This document shows, piece by piece, positions 45,789 to 57,184 of a stretch of DNA of 64,000 nucleotides. This stretch comes from Flabesymbios commensalis. Its lineage: Eukaryota; Annelida; Polychaeta; Terebellida; Flabelligeridae. Location: assembly GCA_964017125.1 (NCBI GenBank), contig OZ024908.1, positions 65,945,993-66,009,992 of the forward strand, given 5' to 3'. The stretch's first letter is position 1. The number at the start of each line of letters is the position of its first letter. The position numbers and the translations under genes are program-made. The notes beneath the pieces are model-generated. The model made no database searches. It was not told the origin of the DNA and saw only the letters and a program-made list of their open reading frames with translations.

Positions 45789-46032
45789 AAGCGCTGAATA
45801 TTGTTTTGTATAAAAAATAGATACCAAATTATTTTTTCCATTTGATGTCATCAGAAATGCCTTAGTTAGCTTTTAACTTTCCGCTTCATTTCAATACACA
45901 TGTGATGGGTCTACGGTCATTATAGATATGTTTAGTGTAACAGTGCGGGGTCGATTTTAGACGTCAGAATATAACGTCCACAGACGTCACATTCTGACAT
46001 CTAAAGTCGATATCCGCGCTGTAAGAGGTTTA
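45785..46032 (+). mobile_element. M3 MITE abutting M1
   Basis: TTAAAGCGCTGAATATTG to GCGCTGTAAGAGG, palindrome GTCGATTTTAGACGTC with mate. The TTAA at 45785-45788 serves both neighbours. Confidence 0.8.
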
Positions 46033-46428
46033 TATCAATCAGCGGTCTCCAGTAAGCTGTTTAGCCCTGTCAACGCCACACTCAAATGCGAAACCAACCT
46101 TATCAAATTTCTCACCTGCGAAATAATTAGCGCAATACATTGTGTGTAAAATTGACAGGATATACACTAGGTCGTCGTTTTCGTGTTTTGACAGACTGGT
46201 TCATTGAAAGGGTGAACTAGATTGAAGAAGAAGAATTAACACAATAAACACAAATTGACAAAAAACGAATTCTATAACAATACTGGTTATAAACAATAGT
46301 CAAAATGCATTTTAGGGCAAATGTGGGCTAAGCTTTTACTCTAATTTTATCAAGCTATTTTTTGTTTTCATGTTCTATTAGTTAAGCCGTTGAGGAACGC
46401 GGTTTATTCTACTAAGGAGTGATTACTT

Positions 46429-46536
46429 CCCAGCAAGCATGAGACGATAGGCCAACGTTGGTTTACTGTTGGCCCATCGTATACGACGTTGGCCCAACGG
46501 TAACCCAACGTTGGCCAACGTCTCATATTTGCTGGG
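46429..46536. mobile_element. P109 palindrome, complete
   Basis: CCCAGCAAGCATGAGACGAT to CGTCTCATATTTGCTGGG, 108 bp. Core CCAACGTTGGTTTACTGTTG with mate around ATCGTATACGACG. Belongs to the GAGACG variant. Confidence 0.88.
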
Positions 46537-46599
46537 CTAAGAATTAATCCCACACATACGGGAATCAGTATAATGTGTGTCTCATTAATATTTGTTAAT

Positions 46600-47640
46600 T
46601 ATTGGTAACTTGTACTTGGTTGTATCTTAAATCTGATAATATTCATTCAACTGTAATGCATATATTATATACTGATGTCGCTGAGAATCTCATTGGCGCA
46701 ATAATCCGCCATGGACAACTGACCTGGCGTGCGGAGTGATTAGTCTGTGCTGGTGAGCGTTCCATGCACAAAGTTTTCGCTCCACGGTTTAATAAATTTA
46801 ATATCCCACCACCATCCCTTTTCACCCCTTTCAATGCGAATGCTACTTTTATTAGCCCCCCCCCCCCCACAACCGCTCTTTGTTACTAGTAGTAAAACTG
46901 CAAATAAAAAAGTAATTTGAAGACATTTGTATACCACACATTGTTACATGATATGAATACTATAAAGGGTACAATCACTGTCCCGATTACAGAATCATTA
47001 AATTACTTTGAAGTGAACCGGAAGGGTTAATACTTGACGATGTAGGATCATTTTATGATGGAGTTTACCTCACCTAATAAAAATGATTTTTTTGTCGCTT
47101 TTGGTCCTGTAACTAAATCATTTTTTTAGAAAAGTAGAATATCATATATCTTAGAAATAAACATATGTACTGGCCATAAAATGACATTTATTTTTATTTT
47201 TGTCATTATTTTTCATTTTGTGCGAGTTTATTTGTTTTCGGCAGTAAACATTTTCTTTAAAATTAGGAGTTGTAATTAAAAATTTGACCGCCCAAATTGA
47301 CCGCCCTAAATTATATTGTTTACAACGGCAGTAGTTACATCCACCAGAAAAAAACATTTCCTGTGTTTTCATCGCATTTCCCAACATCATAGTTACTGGG
47401 TTACAATCTCTTACAATTCCCTGAATTTTTCTTGCACGAGACATCAAAAAAATGATTGTCCCTGTCGTCCCTGTTCTCCGCTGTCTGTGGATAGCCGCTG
47501 TTCAATCATCACGATTTGCAACGCTTTGGTCTCAAATTAAACAGACTCGCGTATTTTTTACCGCTACCCACAACTTCAAGTGGGCGAAAATTTAAATCAG
47601 ATGAAAATAACGTCCATGAAACATTTTAAACGTGTTTATT
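46600..47640. other. no gene supported
   Basis: C12 run near 46857. A worn M1 fragment (CACAACTTCAAGTGGGCGAA) at 47569-47600. Short frames only. Confidence 0.4.
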
Positions 47641-48372
47641 ATGGCTTATAATTGATGTCAAAATTCTAAAATGTTGAGATATGGCATTGTGCTATATGGT
47701 ATTGCAAAAGGCTACGTAGTTTCCATTTTGGCAGTGTCATTATGTTTATTTTCATCGCATTGTGGAACGTGTCTTATTCTAAGTTACAGTGTATCAAATG
47801 ACTACTTGCTTATAGCATTCCGAGTCTCGCCTGGTACAGAATGTCAAAAGTTAAATTACAAATTACGTTGTGTGTTCTGACTCTTTATGTCAAGATACAT
47901 GTATATATTAATATCCATACATCGATCGGGAACATGACTGTTTGTGACAGTAACGGTGTACCATACCATATGGCAGAATGTAATTTGGAATATGGCATGT
48001 TTCCTGGCGAGCTCGGCCAATTTAATTTATGGCTGGGTCGAGGCCAAGGTCCTTTGTCACGTGACTTTCATGCCTGTGCTATTGAGGCCGGTGAATAATT
48101 TTCTGGGTCAAGTCATAGGAAATGCGTCAAAGGGGAAATACAATACTGCAAACAACTCTACATCCGGGGAAGTGACCTTTCAAAAATGTCTGAATACGGG
48201 GATTACCCTATTTTCATCTAAAAATAGCAACAAGTCACAAAAACTCGCCACTGGGGCATACCAGAGGCTACATGAAGCTCGGCCACGCCGCGTAGTGTGG
48301 CTTTCGGAACCAGAGTATATGGCATGATGCACTTTGGCATTTTCAAACAGTACTGCAAGTAATCACCAGGTG
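47641..48372 (+). repeat. dispersed repeat, copy 1, carrying an insertion
   Basis: Matches the complement of 57185-57602: GATGTCAAAATTCTAAAATG, CTAAGTTACAGTGTATCAAA, GTACCATACCATATGGCAGA, and at the end GCATTTTCAAACAGTACTGC. Non-coding. Copy 1 is longer because of the insertion at 48000-48316. Confidence 0.8.
48000..48316. mobile_element. 317-bp insertion of unknown class
   Basis: Flanked by the exact 10-bp repeat ATATGGCATG (47990-47999, 48317-48326), which is single in the sister copy (57233-57242, complement). It starts TTTCCTGGCGAGCTCGG and ends CGGAACCAGAGT and is GC-richer than its surroundings. There are no clear inverted ends, no A-rich tail and no tRNA boxes. One frame stays open across most of it, but without known protein sequence. 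Confidence 0.75.
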
Positions 48373-48715
48373 GCGCATGTGAAGTATAGTAGCCTAAAAC
48401 ATGGTCTCAGCAGCTACAAAGTAGGATGGGATACCGCTCTCCATATTTTAAATGAAATGTACAAGAGTTCTATAGATTATAGATTACGTTTGAAATGTTT
48501 TCCCGTTTAATTACGCCTTTTAATATAAAAACAAGAACAAATCGTTACATACATGTAATCAGTGGTAATTGGTATTAAAATAAAACACTGGACCAGAATC
48601 AAATTACCATTGTAAAGAATCATAGGCCTAATCATTCTTACTCGGATCCTAAACAATCGCGACTATCGTGATTAATCCTAATACCATCTTAACATCTTGT
48701 AAAATAACAAGATCG
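48373..48715. other. no feature seen
   Basis: AT-rich, nothing supported. Confidence 0.4.
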
Positions 48716-50140
48716 CGTATTTATTTATTTATTCGAACATATTTAGGCCTATACCTGTATACAGGGTAAAATCATTATTAGGCATTGGCTGTTATGCATG
48801 TGTTGTATGCATTTATATAAAATATGAAAACACATATTTAAACAATTGTCATATGTACAATAATTACTAAAACTAAAATAGAAGGTACATTAGACATTTT
48901 AGATCATACGTAGATGATATATGCATTTGAGTTAATTGAATAGGTTATATATGTACATTTATAGCAAAGTGTTAAGAAAAGAGAACACAAATGTTCCCGC
49001 ACTAAAAATAAAAACCTACAAAAAATTGGTAAAAGCGTTACGGCAGCCTTAACTAGAATTAAATAATATTTTGATTATTAGCCATATATAATTTAAGGTT
49101 ATATTTAAAAACAGAAAATGTCTTCTTATTTCTAATTTCGAAAGGTACATTAGACATTTTAGATCATACGTAGATGATATATGCATTTGAGTTAATTGAA
49201 TAGGTTATATATGTACATTTATAGCAAAGTGTTAAGAAAAGAGAACACAAATGTTCCCGCACTAAAAATAATAAACCTACAAAAAATTGGTAAAAGCTTT
49301 ACGGCAGCCTTAACTAGAATTAAATAATATTTTGATTATTAGCCATATATAATTTAAGGTTATATTTAAAAACCGAAAATGTCTTCTTATTTCTAATTTC
49401 GAAAGGTACATTAGACATTTTAGATCATACGTAGATGATATATGCATTTGAGTTAATTGAATAGGTTATATATGTACATTTATAGCAAAGTGTTAAGAAA
49501 AGAAAACACAAATGTTCCCGCACTAAAAATAAAAACCTACAAAAAATTGGTAAAAGCGTTACGGCAGCCTTAACTAGAATTAAATAATATTTTGATTATT
49601 AGCCATATATAATTTAAGGTTATATTTAAAAACAGAAAATGTCTTCTTATTTCTAATTTCGAAAGGTACATTAGACATTTTAGATCATACGTAGATGATA
49701 TATGCATTTGAGTTAATTGAATAGGTTATATATGTACATTTATAGCAAAGTGTTAAGAAAAGAGAACACAAATGTTCCCGCACTAAAAATAATAAACCTA
49801 CAAAAAATTGGTAAAAGCTTTACGGCAGCCCTAACTAGAATTAAATAATATTTTGATTATTAGCCATATATAATTTAAGGTTATATTTAAAAACAGAAAA
49901 TGTCTTCTTATTTCTAATTTCGAAAGGTAGCTTATTCCAACGTCTAGACCAATTTACACTTAAAAATGACTTATATAAAGAATTATTACACCTGGGCTGC
50001 TGTGCAGTATTATTACGCATTATGCATTACGTGTCGAAACAGTATGATATTCAGAAACGGCGGAAAAAAGATCAGATGTGTAATAAGGAGCTAGATTATT
50101 TGGAGATTTATAAGTGAGACAACATGATAAAAAATTCTTT
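48716..50140 (-). mobile_element. 5'-truncated LINE with an amplified 3' end
   Basis: The minus strand encodes polymerase C-terminal phrases LSCCLTYKSPNNLAPYYTSDLF and VSEYHTVSTRNA near 50130-50025, then, in another frame, VNWSRRWNKLPFEIRNKKTFSVFKYNLKLYMA near 49965-49870. It ends near 48716 with a tail of three to four AAAT units. At least one stop and one frame change. The 3' untranslated part contains the tandem array described separately. Confidence 0.75.
48884..49925 (-). repeat. four-unit tandem array of the LINE 3' end (260/261 bp)
   Basis: Unit starts (GGTACATTAG on the plus strand) at 48884, 49144, 49405 and 49665; a fifth partial start follows at 49926. Units 1 and 3 (260 bp) share AAAATAAAAACC and AAGCGTTACGG; units 2 and 4 (261 bp) share AAAATAATAAACC and AAGCTTTACGG. 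So a two-unit block was doubled. Only a handful of differences separate units, pointing to recent amplification. Each unit contains the last LINE codons plus 3' untranslated sequence. Confidence 0.93.
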
Positions 50141-50143
50141 CTT

Positions 50144-50381
50144 TAACCCTTTTTAAAACCGCCAAATTATTCAATTTGAATTTTCACCCACTTGAAGTTG
50201 TGTCTCGCTGACGCGATACACAACTTCAAGTGAGTGAAAATTATTCAGATTTGACAAAATGGAGGTCATCTATTTTTAAATCTTGCTGGTTGATGTCACA
50301 TTTTATCTTTAACATATTTAAAAAGTGGTACTTTATGTGCTAATAAAAAATTAAAATGCGACACCGGCGGTTAAAGGGTTA
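50144..50381 (+). mobile_element. M1 MITE
   Basis: TTAACCCTTTTTAAAACCGCC to GGCGGTTAAAGGGTTAA with TTAA both sides. Palindrome CCACTTGAAGTTGTG at about 50188-50240. Confidence 0.88.
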
Positions 50382-50452
50382 ACATTCTGCCACCCTAGAC
50401 CTCTCACAATATCTATACCGTGAATGTATATTTCTCTGAAAATCGGAAGTGA

Positions 50453-50528
50453 TTAATCCTTACAACGCTGATTTTTTGTTTATAAACCATGGGAACCAAA
50501 GTTTTTTTTCAACCTAAAATCATAATAA
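50453..50528 (+). mobile_element. M3 MITE, left half
   Basis: TTAATCCTTACAACGCTG, ACCATGGGAACC and AAAATCATAATAA in M3 order, then broken by a large element. The rest resumes at 55511. Confidence 0.8.
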
Positions 50529-50804
50529 TTGAAGGGGTCCATGCAAAAACCTGTTAACTCATATTTTTGTAAAACTGAGAAAAACGAATTTGAAGTTTTT
50601 ACCCTAAACATGTTTGACGTTGACGACCTGCAGTTGGATCCACATGGGACAGCTAAGAAAAAGAAGATAAATTAATGGGAACATTTGTTTAATAAGTGAA
50701 ACATGAAAATACATGAGCTTGAACCTTCAACTTGCTTGGAAAAAAAGTATCATTCCTGTAGATTCGGGATAACATACTTGAAGGGACATGGTGACAGGTC
50801 ACCG

Positions 50805-51168
50805 AGTGACTGCTAGAACATTAGTGTTAAAAGGGCATGATCGCCACCTACTTTTATAGTCACCCAGAAACACAAAACATTTGTATAACATTCATACAAC
50901 ATCTGCCCGGCATTGGTCCAGCATTGCATAAAAGTTATACAAAAGTTTGTGTATTACTAGGCAAGGTCCAGTCCAGACTTGCCATATGCATCAACAGTTG
51001 GTCGTTTTGAACTTTCATTATTTAATTTTATTAGATTTAACATTTTTTAACAATGAACATTAAATTTTACTAGCTGTTGATGCACCTAGCACGCTTCGAC
51101 TTTATCACAACCATGACTAAAAGTAGGTGGTGATCATATCCCTTTAACATTAATGGTCTAGGAGTCAC
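50805..51168. mobile_element. 364-bp inverted-repeat element
   Basis: GTGACTGCTAGAACATTAG and its counterpart end the element; arms of about 58 bp include TGATCGCCACCTACTTTTA. A P109 copy sits inside at 50863-50963. Class unknown. Confidence 0.75.
50863..50963. repeat. P109 palindrome, worn
   Basis: CCCAGAAACACAAAACATTTG to TTTGTGTATTACTAGG with a degraded core (CTGCCCGGCATTGGTCCAGC). Confidence 0.7.
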
Positions 51169-51467
51169 AATGCATTGTTGCATACCCTTGATACACCACT
51201 TAACCATAATTACTTTAGCCCAAATCTAATAAAAATCCACCCACTATTACAAGACTCATAGTGACAATGAGCTACCAGGCTATATTTGAAATCATTTAAA
51301 AAAAAAGATCAGACTATAGACGCAGGATCACTCTACTTGGAAAGTTACCATATAGAGAGAACTCAACTTAACATAAGGATATCAGTCACAAGGAAATGCT
51401 ACAGAGTCAAATTATTCAACACATTGCAAAGTCTTATAACGCAGCAAGTACTACATGTATTTGTACT

Positions 51468-52210
51468 TTATTTCACGAGAGCTTTCCTTTTCGATGATCC
51501 TAATAATGCCACTTGGGAAAGCCATTGTGGCATTTGATGCATATTATTCTCTAACAAAAAGCTAAGATCCTCAGTAAGGCTCACAGGATGGTTTACCAGA
51601 CCCGCTGCTAATATAATTAATTTTCGTTTTTGCGTCAGTATCTGTACGAACATTCTCATCGAATTCACGAAATGTTTTGTGGAAATGAAATGAAATGAAT
51701 CGGGCTTTAGGCCACCTTTGTGCACATATAGGCTAAACTGGGCCAGGAGAACCTCCTGAGGATGGTGAGATGATTGAGATGACACTGTCCTCCAGACACA
51801 GGATTCGAAATTCGAGCCCTGGCGGTCTGAGGCCGAGCACGCTACCTCTCGGTCACGGAGGCTCCCCACAATACTAACTTTCACACGTGGATGGGGAAGA
51901 AACAATTTTGTTTCTTTCAAACCGCCGAGACCGGGAACCGAACCCCGGACTCTGGCGTGAAAGGCAGCGGTGCTAACCACTACCCTAGGGCCCCCGCCCT
52001 TTTGTGGAATAAAACGGTGTTGTTTTTGGAGCTGGTCGTTCAGTCTGGCGTTTGCGGACAAACGGTTGAATGACCAGCTTTTCTTTCCCGGACATTTTCA
52101 TCGAGTTTTGCTTTGTATTTATATTCATCAATCTTGTCCATCCCTCTTCTTCTAACTGCGTCTCTGAATGTCACTTTTTCTTTCAACGTGTTAACATTTA
52201 TTTTGACAAA
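51468..52210 (-). pseudogene. coding-like remnant in the 5-kb element
   Basis: Either side of the SINE the minus strand has protein-like phrases: GMDKIDEYKYKAKLDENVRERKAGH (about 52145-52075), SANARLNDQLQKQHRFIP (52061 downward, another frame), then HFVNSMRMFVQILTQKRKLI and LTEDLSFLLENNMHQMPQW to a stop at 51468. Possibly the old gene of the surrounding element. No family recognised. Disrupted by a frame change and the SINE. Confidence 0.35.
51685..51999 (-). mobile_element. tRNA-derived SINE, second copy
   Basis: 315 bp, about 98% like 11045-11360 by eye, with the same two tRNA-like heads and (CATTT) tail. Exact target duplication TTTTGTGGAA at 51675-51684 and 52000-52009. It interrupts a minus-strand coding-like stretch. 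Confidence 0.92.
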
Positions 52211-52734
52211 TTCACCACTCAGTCTGGTGACATTTTAGTTCCTGATAACAGATTAATTGAGTGTAACAGTATGTTTCTTGTTTTTTACAAGTTTCTCCAA
52301 AGCATCAAAATCTTCCATGAAAGAGTGTCCAGGTTCGGGACATTTGTGGTCAATGCATGAGAATCTCCACTCCCATGCAAAGTAAATTTGTTGATGGAGA
52401 ACATGTTGTAGCTAATTTATTTCTGGCTTTGGAGACTGATGAAATACTCTTGTCAGTTATCTTCAATATATGTGTACATATCACCATTGTGTATACTACA
52501 CCGAATCTTACGTTGTCATTACATGGTAACTATGCCAACAGCTACATGTATACCTACATGTATAACTAATGTTATATATTATTTCATTATATAATTTTAA
52601 TTCACTTATGTGGTTGAAAGGCCTCGTAGAGGTTGTCTCGACCTGTTCCCGTGATGACATGTTGGATAATGTTTACTCATTGAATAACGAATCGAACCAA
52701 GCAACGACGTGGTCACCATTGGTATTGGCAGCAT

Positions 52735-54300
52735 TAGTCAGGTAGCTTAGCAAAAAAACGATATTTGGCGGATAAAAGCACAAAATTTTGCATGACACTC
52801 CCATAAGACCCATTAATCAATTTTAGCCTAGGAGCCCTCCTGAATTTTTAAAATCGTTGGCGTGAAACGTAAAAATTCAAAATGGCCGCCATTTTGACCA
52901 GGGGTAATTAAATTGATCTAATTTTCGTTATGATATAAGCAGATTCATGATTTTGGTATCTACCATAGGGTTTTCATGTATGCCCGACATGGTGGTGTGG
53001 TTTGAAAGTACTTTAGATATCGCATTATGGGTAAAAGCCAAGATGGCCGTCATTTGTGAATACCAAAAAATAATATAATTGTCAACAGAATGGAAGCAAA
53101 TTCGTGATTTTGGTAACAACCATGTGGGATTTTCATATATACGCCCATGTGACTTGCAAACATAATATTAGAGAGTCTATATACTAAGATGGCGGTCATT
53201 AGACAAACAAAATGGCCGACAAATGACCATGACAGGCACAAATTATGTGTAACTTTTCATTAGGATTGAGAGCTACATACATGTAGGCGTCATTTGAGAG
53301 CTGTCACAGAGCCACGAACGAACACAAAATATGCATAACTTCCACAGGAATTGAGATATATATCAATGAGTTTGGCGTTGATCAGAGTTCTCAGGTATGG
53401 CTGACATTGTGGCATTATCAAAAATAGGCCATCTGAGATGGGAATAGTCCATATAAGATGTTGACGTTTGCTAGACACAGATGTTGGGGACTATTGGCCG
53501 TATTTGGGTCTGACGTTTAGGCCTATACACATTAGCCGATGAACATGAATTAGACCTTTTTTATTTATTGTTAATACAATTAATTGTAAAGAGGCAATTA
53601 AACCGCTGGTCACCAGGTGGGTGTTCGAAACACTTTTGTGGCGTTCAGCCATTCGGTCACCAGGTGGAGCTATCACCAATTTCTCATTTCCCGCTGGTCG
53701 AGATCCGGGTTACATGGACAGCGACGGGCCACTCAGACCTGCAGGACACGAAACCAAAAATATGTCTAATAGTGGGTACCTTGTTGTATAAAAAAATGCC
53801 CAACATGGCATTGATAATCATGAGAAAATGTGGCAATAATTGTTTTTTACCTCGTAAAAAACGTTAGGTCATTTAATAACTTGATGGATTTTAAGCTTTC
53901 AAAAAAGTAATTCAAAATGTCTTTTCTGTAGATATTAGTTTGCTCCAAGAACCGTCTGCATGCTGTATTCGACAGCTACAATTTGTGCAATGCGCTATCC
54001 AAAAGAGGGAAGCGGTATACTTATGCTTATGCTTGTGCTTCTATTCCGTCCAAAATGATATCAATTCATTGTTTTACCTTGCACAAATGGCGGCCATCTT
54101 GGATTTTATTCACAATGCAATAAAGTACTTTCATACTACATCACTATGTCAGGCACAACTGAAGCCCGTATGTTAGACACCTAAATCAAGAATCTAGGCT
54201 AACGTTGATCAGGATAGGCTACTGAGCCCTCAAAAAAATGTGGTGCTTTTATCCGCCCAATATCGTTTATCCTAAAATTTGATGCTAAGCTACCTGACTA
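52735..54300. mobile_element. 1566-bp inverted-repeat DNA element
   Basis: Ends TAGTCAGGTAGCTTAGCA and its complement, arms continuing ACGATATTTGGCGGATAAAAGCAC. The 3-bp duplication CAT lies at 52732-52734 and 54301-54303. Shares the end octamer TAGTCAGG and ATGGCCGCC-type motifs with 13902-14832, so probably the same superfamily. Long frames inside are not protein-like. Outside flanks on the minus strand read as one coding-like stretch when joined. Confidence 0.85.
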
Positions 54301-54303
54301 CAT

Positions 54304-54560
54304 CCAAGGTGGAGAGAATCCCGCTTCCTGCTTCTTCCATTGTCTTTCAACATCATTCTCTGTCCAAATATTAAACATGTTTTTTTCTGTATTTCCACGC
54401 AAAATGTAGTGGACCCCAAGGTTATCCAGCTAAAGCTGCCGGAGATATAACGCAACACTCGTTGTTAATTTCGAGAAGGATAGTGTTTTTTCATGCCAAA
54501 AGTCAAGTAGTGCACTTGTTTATTTCAGTCTTTTTCTTTGTTTTCCACGTGTGCATCATA
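54304..54560 (-). pseudogene. coding-like trace next to the 1566-bp element
   Basis: Minus-strand phrases ILLEINNECCVISPAALAG and PWGPLHFAWKYRKK suggest an old coding region with at least one frame change. In one frame it continues across the insertion point as STLDAANTNGDHVVAWFDSLFNE. Not recognised; perhaps the same gene as at 51468-52210. Confidence 0.25.
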
Positions 54561-55460
54561 AGCCAGTTGTGCTCTATGAAGGTGTGCCTGATCGCCTGTG
54601 GAGTCATTACACTTAGAACACGTATCACTCTTTAGAGAACTGGATCCAAGGCTGTCTTATGCAAAAAATATCCCTGTAAGCTCGGGATGATACAGGGTTA
54701 CATGGTTGTTCCACACACCATTCCTTGTTCATATACTTCAGTAATGGATAAAGTGCATGACACGTATTTTGTTGGTGTTCTGTTTACGACTGTGGTGCGA
54801 AGACTTGCCTGTAAATATCTCAATGAGTTCAAGAACTATGTTAACCTACCTCATGGGAAGGCTGTTTGGTCTGGATAAGTGTTTGCCCCGTTCATATAGG
54901 GATAGTGATATCTGCCCTCTATTTATTAGTCTCAATATATTCCTTAATCGAGACCTACCTACGACATACCAAGAGCACATTTACAGATCTGTTTTTTATC
55001 GCCATGTCACATAATAAACTAGTTAGGACATAATTATGAAAGCTTAGTGTCGACATAACACGGACTTGCACCCGACTTGGTGTATAAGTGTTGGTGATAT
55101 TCAGGATATGTAGACATACCTTGACAATCACATACTATTATTGAACATTTATACTTTGTACACACGGACGGGACTCAACTGGCGGAATCATGGTAACTCG
55201 AGTTGGCATGTTGCTGATAGAATGCGTTTTGTAAAAGTAATAATGCTAACAATACATAACATTATGATGCGTGTATACGCGGACTCTTTGGCGAGAGCAT
55301 AATATGCTATATACACATAATGCTCTTGCACGCAGCTTTTCCCAAGGAAATCTGTTATGTCGATTAACATAGATTTAACTCCTCGGGTATTGTCACTGGA
55401 CCTTCGAAAATAATATCAACAAACGCAGACGAAAATTCTGAATAAGATGATATAACTAAC
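54561..55460. other. no gene supported
   Basis: Several frames of 60-85 codons without recognisable sequence. Interior of the 5-kb element. Confidence 0.4.
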
Positions 55461-55510
55461 TCATTTGTTTGCTAACTCGAGTTAGCAGGTTCTTGCATGG
55501 AACCCTTCAA

Positions 55511-55670
55511 TTGTCTTAGTTAGATCTTCCGCTACATTTGAATATCTATGTTATGGGTCTATGGCCATTATAATTTGTTTAATTCTTTCACCGCAGGGAA
55601 CGACTTTATACTTCAGAATCTGACGTGTACAGACGTCAGATTGTGACGGTCCCCAACGGTCCTCAACATA
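55511..55670 (+). mobile_element. M3 MITE, right half
   Basis: Resumes TTGTCTTAGTTAGATC, TTTGAATATCTATG, then the GACGTC palindrome (CTTCAGAATCTGACGTG with mate), continuing the half at 50453-50528. The far end has drifted. Confidence 0.8.
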
Positions 55671-55772
55671 TCTTAACCGGTTGCCGAAATGCTTGATATT
55701 TTTGCTCAAATTAAACCTAAAGTCATCATTTAGGTAACACTTTTTACAGGATCATTTTAGTCCGATGAGACC

Positions 55773-55870
55773 TACCCAGCAAACACAAAACATGTATGTA
55801 TAACATTTATACAATGGTGGACCAACGTCGAAGACGTTGGGCCGACGTAGTATAAATGTTATGCAAATAG
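55773..55870. mobile_element. P109 palindrome, right end lost
   Basis: TACCCAGCAAACACAAAACAT, core GGACCAACGTC-GAA-GACGTTGGGCC, right arm TATAAATGTTATGCAAAT then lost. A second core follows at about 55905-55990. Confidence 0.8.
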
Positions 55871-55989
55871 GCATAAGCAACAGTCGTTGACATTAACAAT
55901 ATTGTGTTCATGTTGCGCTTAGCGTCGCAGACGGTGCATCAACATTCAAACAACAATGGGCCAAAGTCTCTTATTTGTGGGGAATAACA

Positions 55990-57180
55990 GGTAAATAACA
56001 TGTGTAATAATAATAATGCCATTATCACATTATTAAAAGTATTACAGACATTCATTTTTTTAATAATAGTGCAATAATTAACTGAAGAATAATTGCAAGT
56101 AACCACTGATTACATGCCATTAAAATACATTTTTAATACTTAGGCATATTATGTTCACTTGGTCCTATTTAAATTACATATTTGTGTTGATTTCACTATT
56201 ATATTAGGGCCTACACTCATGGCAACCGATAGCGCAACTGTCTGCCCATTTTCAATTACTTGTTTCCGGCTTTAGTAAAAAAAAGTCTATGCTTAAACAT
56301 TATATAATAATAAAATTTTATTAGGGGAAAAACAAACCATGTATTTCTTGTCCATTTTTTAAAAACCTGAGGTAGTATCTCTTGATTAATAAATTCACTG
56401 TCACCCAGGTGAAAAAATAATGTTATAATTGAGAAATAATTTCCATCGCGTTCGCATTTATTTATTTTATACAACGTCAAGTGCTTGGGAGTTTTTGTCA
56501 TCAGCAGTCTGGGGGTCGAGTGCGCCACCACGGCGCTGGGTCGTGCATCGTGTTGCCGGCCTCGTGGGTGTTTTCGCCGGTTAGCACACAAATATTTTTT
56601 TCTGCGGGTTGGCCGGGGGACGGCATATGGGCTGTTGTGATTTATTCGGTGCATGTCTGGCGTCGACGTGGCGCGCTTGATCCATGCAACTCTGGTATGT
56701 TCATGTTATGTTTATTGGCTTGCATGATAGCGAGCAAAATTTCTGATTTTAATGCAGGTCCCCATGCCCTTTGCATCAATACTAATCCGTATATAATTAT
56801 CAGACTGTATAGTATTTGTAAAAGAGTCGAATAAATGATTCTGAGTTCTGAGTTCTGTCCAATGTAAATGAACCCCGTACTGTGGATTTTGCTTGCGGTG
56901 TGTGAAAATTACCATCAATCTTAGTGTTTTTACTTTTAGACAACGTTGTTTCAAGTCTGGGTCAACGTTTCTGTTACTTACCAAGTCTATTTTGTTCAAA
57001 AAAATTAAATGGCATGAACACATATATATTGTTTATAGTCTAGTCTACTCTCTCCGACGAAGGATCCCAGACGCTTCACAGCCCGTAAATGGGGGGGGGG
57101 GGGTTGATGTAGAGGGGTTCTTTATTTCTCACAATGCCAACTGTTTCAACCAGTGAACTGGCTTCATCAATAATGTAAGC
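55990..57180. other. no gene supported; GC-rich island and LINE-like end
   Basis: 56480-56690 is GC-rich with long frames on both strands, none recognisable. At 56828-56860 AATAAA is followed by a GATTCTGAGTTCTGAGTTCTG run that could be a LINE 3' terminus on the plus strand. A G13 run lies near 57090. Confidence 0.3.
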
Positions 57181-57184
57181 CGCC

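Larger units (their letters stand above)
50529..55510. mobile_element. 5.0-kb inverted-repeat element inserted in M3
   Basis: The left end TTGAAGGGGTCCATGCAA and the complement of the right end, TTGAAGGGTTCCATGCAA, open inverted repeats of about 33 bp that continue AAACCTGTTAACTC / GAACCTGCTAACTC. It splits an M3 copy cleanly. A 2-3 bp target duplication (AAT-like) is likely but worn. It carries a 364-bp element, a SINE and a 1566-bp element, and weak minus-strand coding traces. Confidence 0.8.

Noticed and set aside
51468-52061. 197-codon minus-strand frame as one gene
   Set aside because: Most of its middle is the SINE read in an antisense-independent frame; only the edges are possibly coding.
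56256-56834. 132-codon and 117-codon frames on opposite strands
   Set aside because: GC-rich sequence keeps both open; neither protein is recognisable and both overlap fully.
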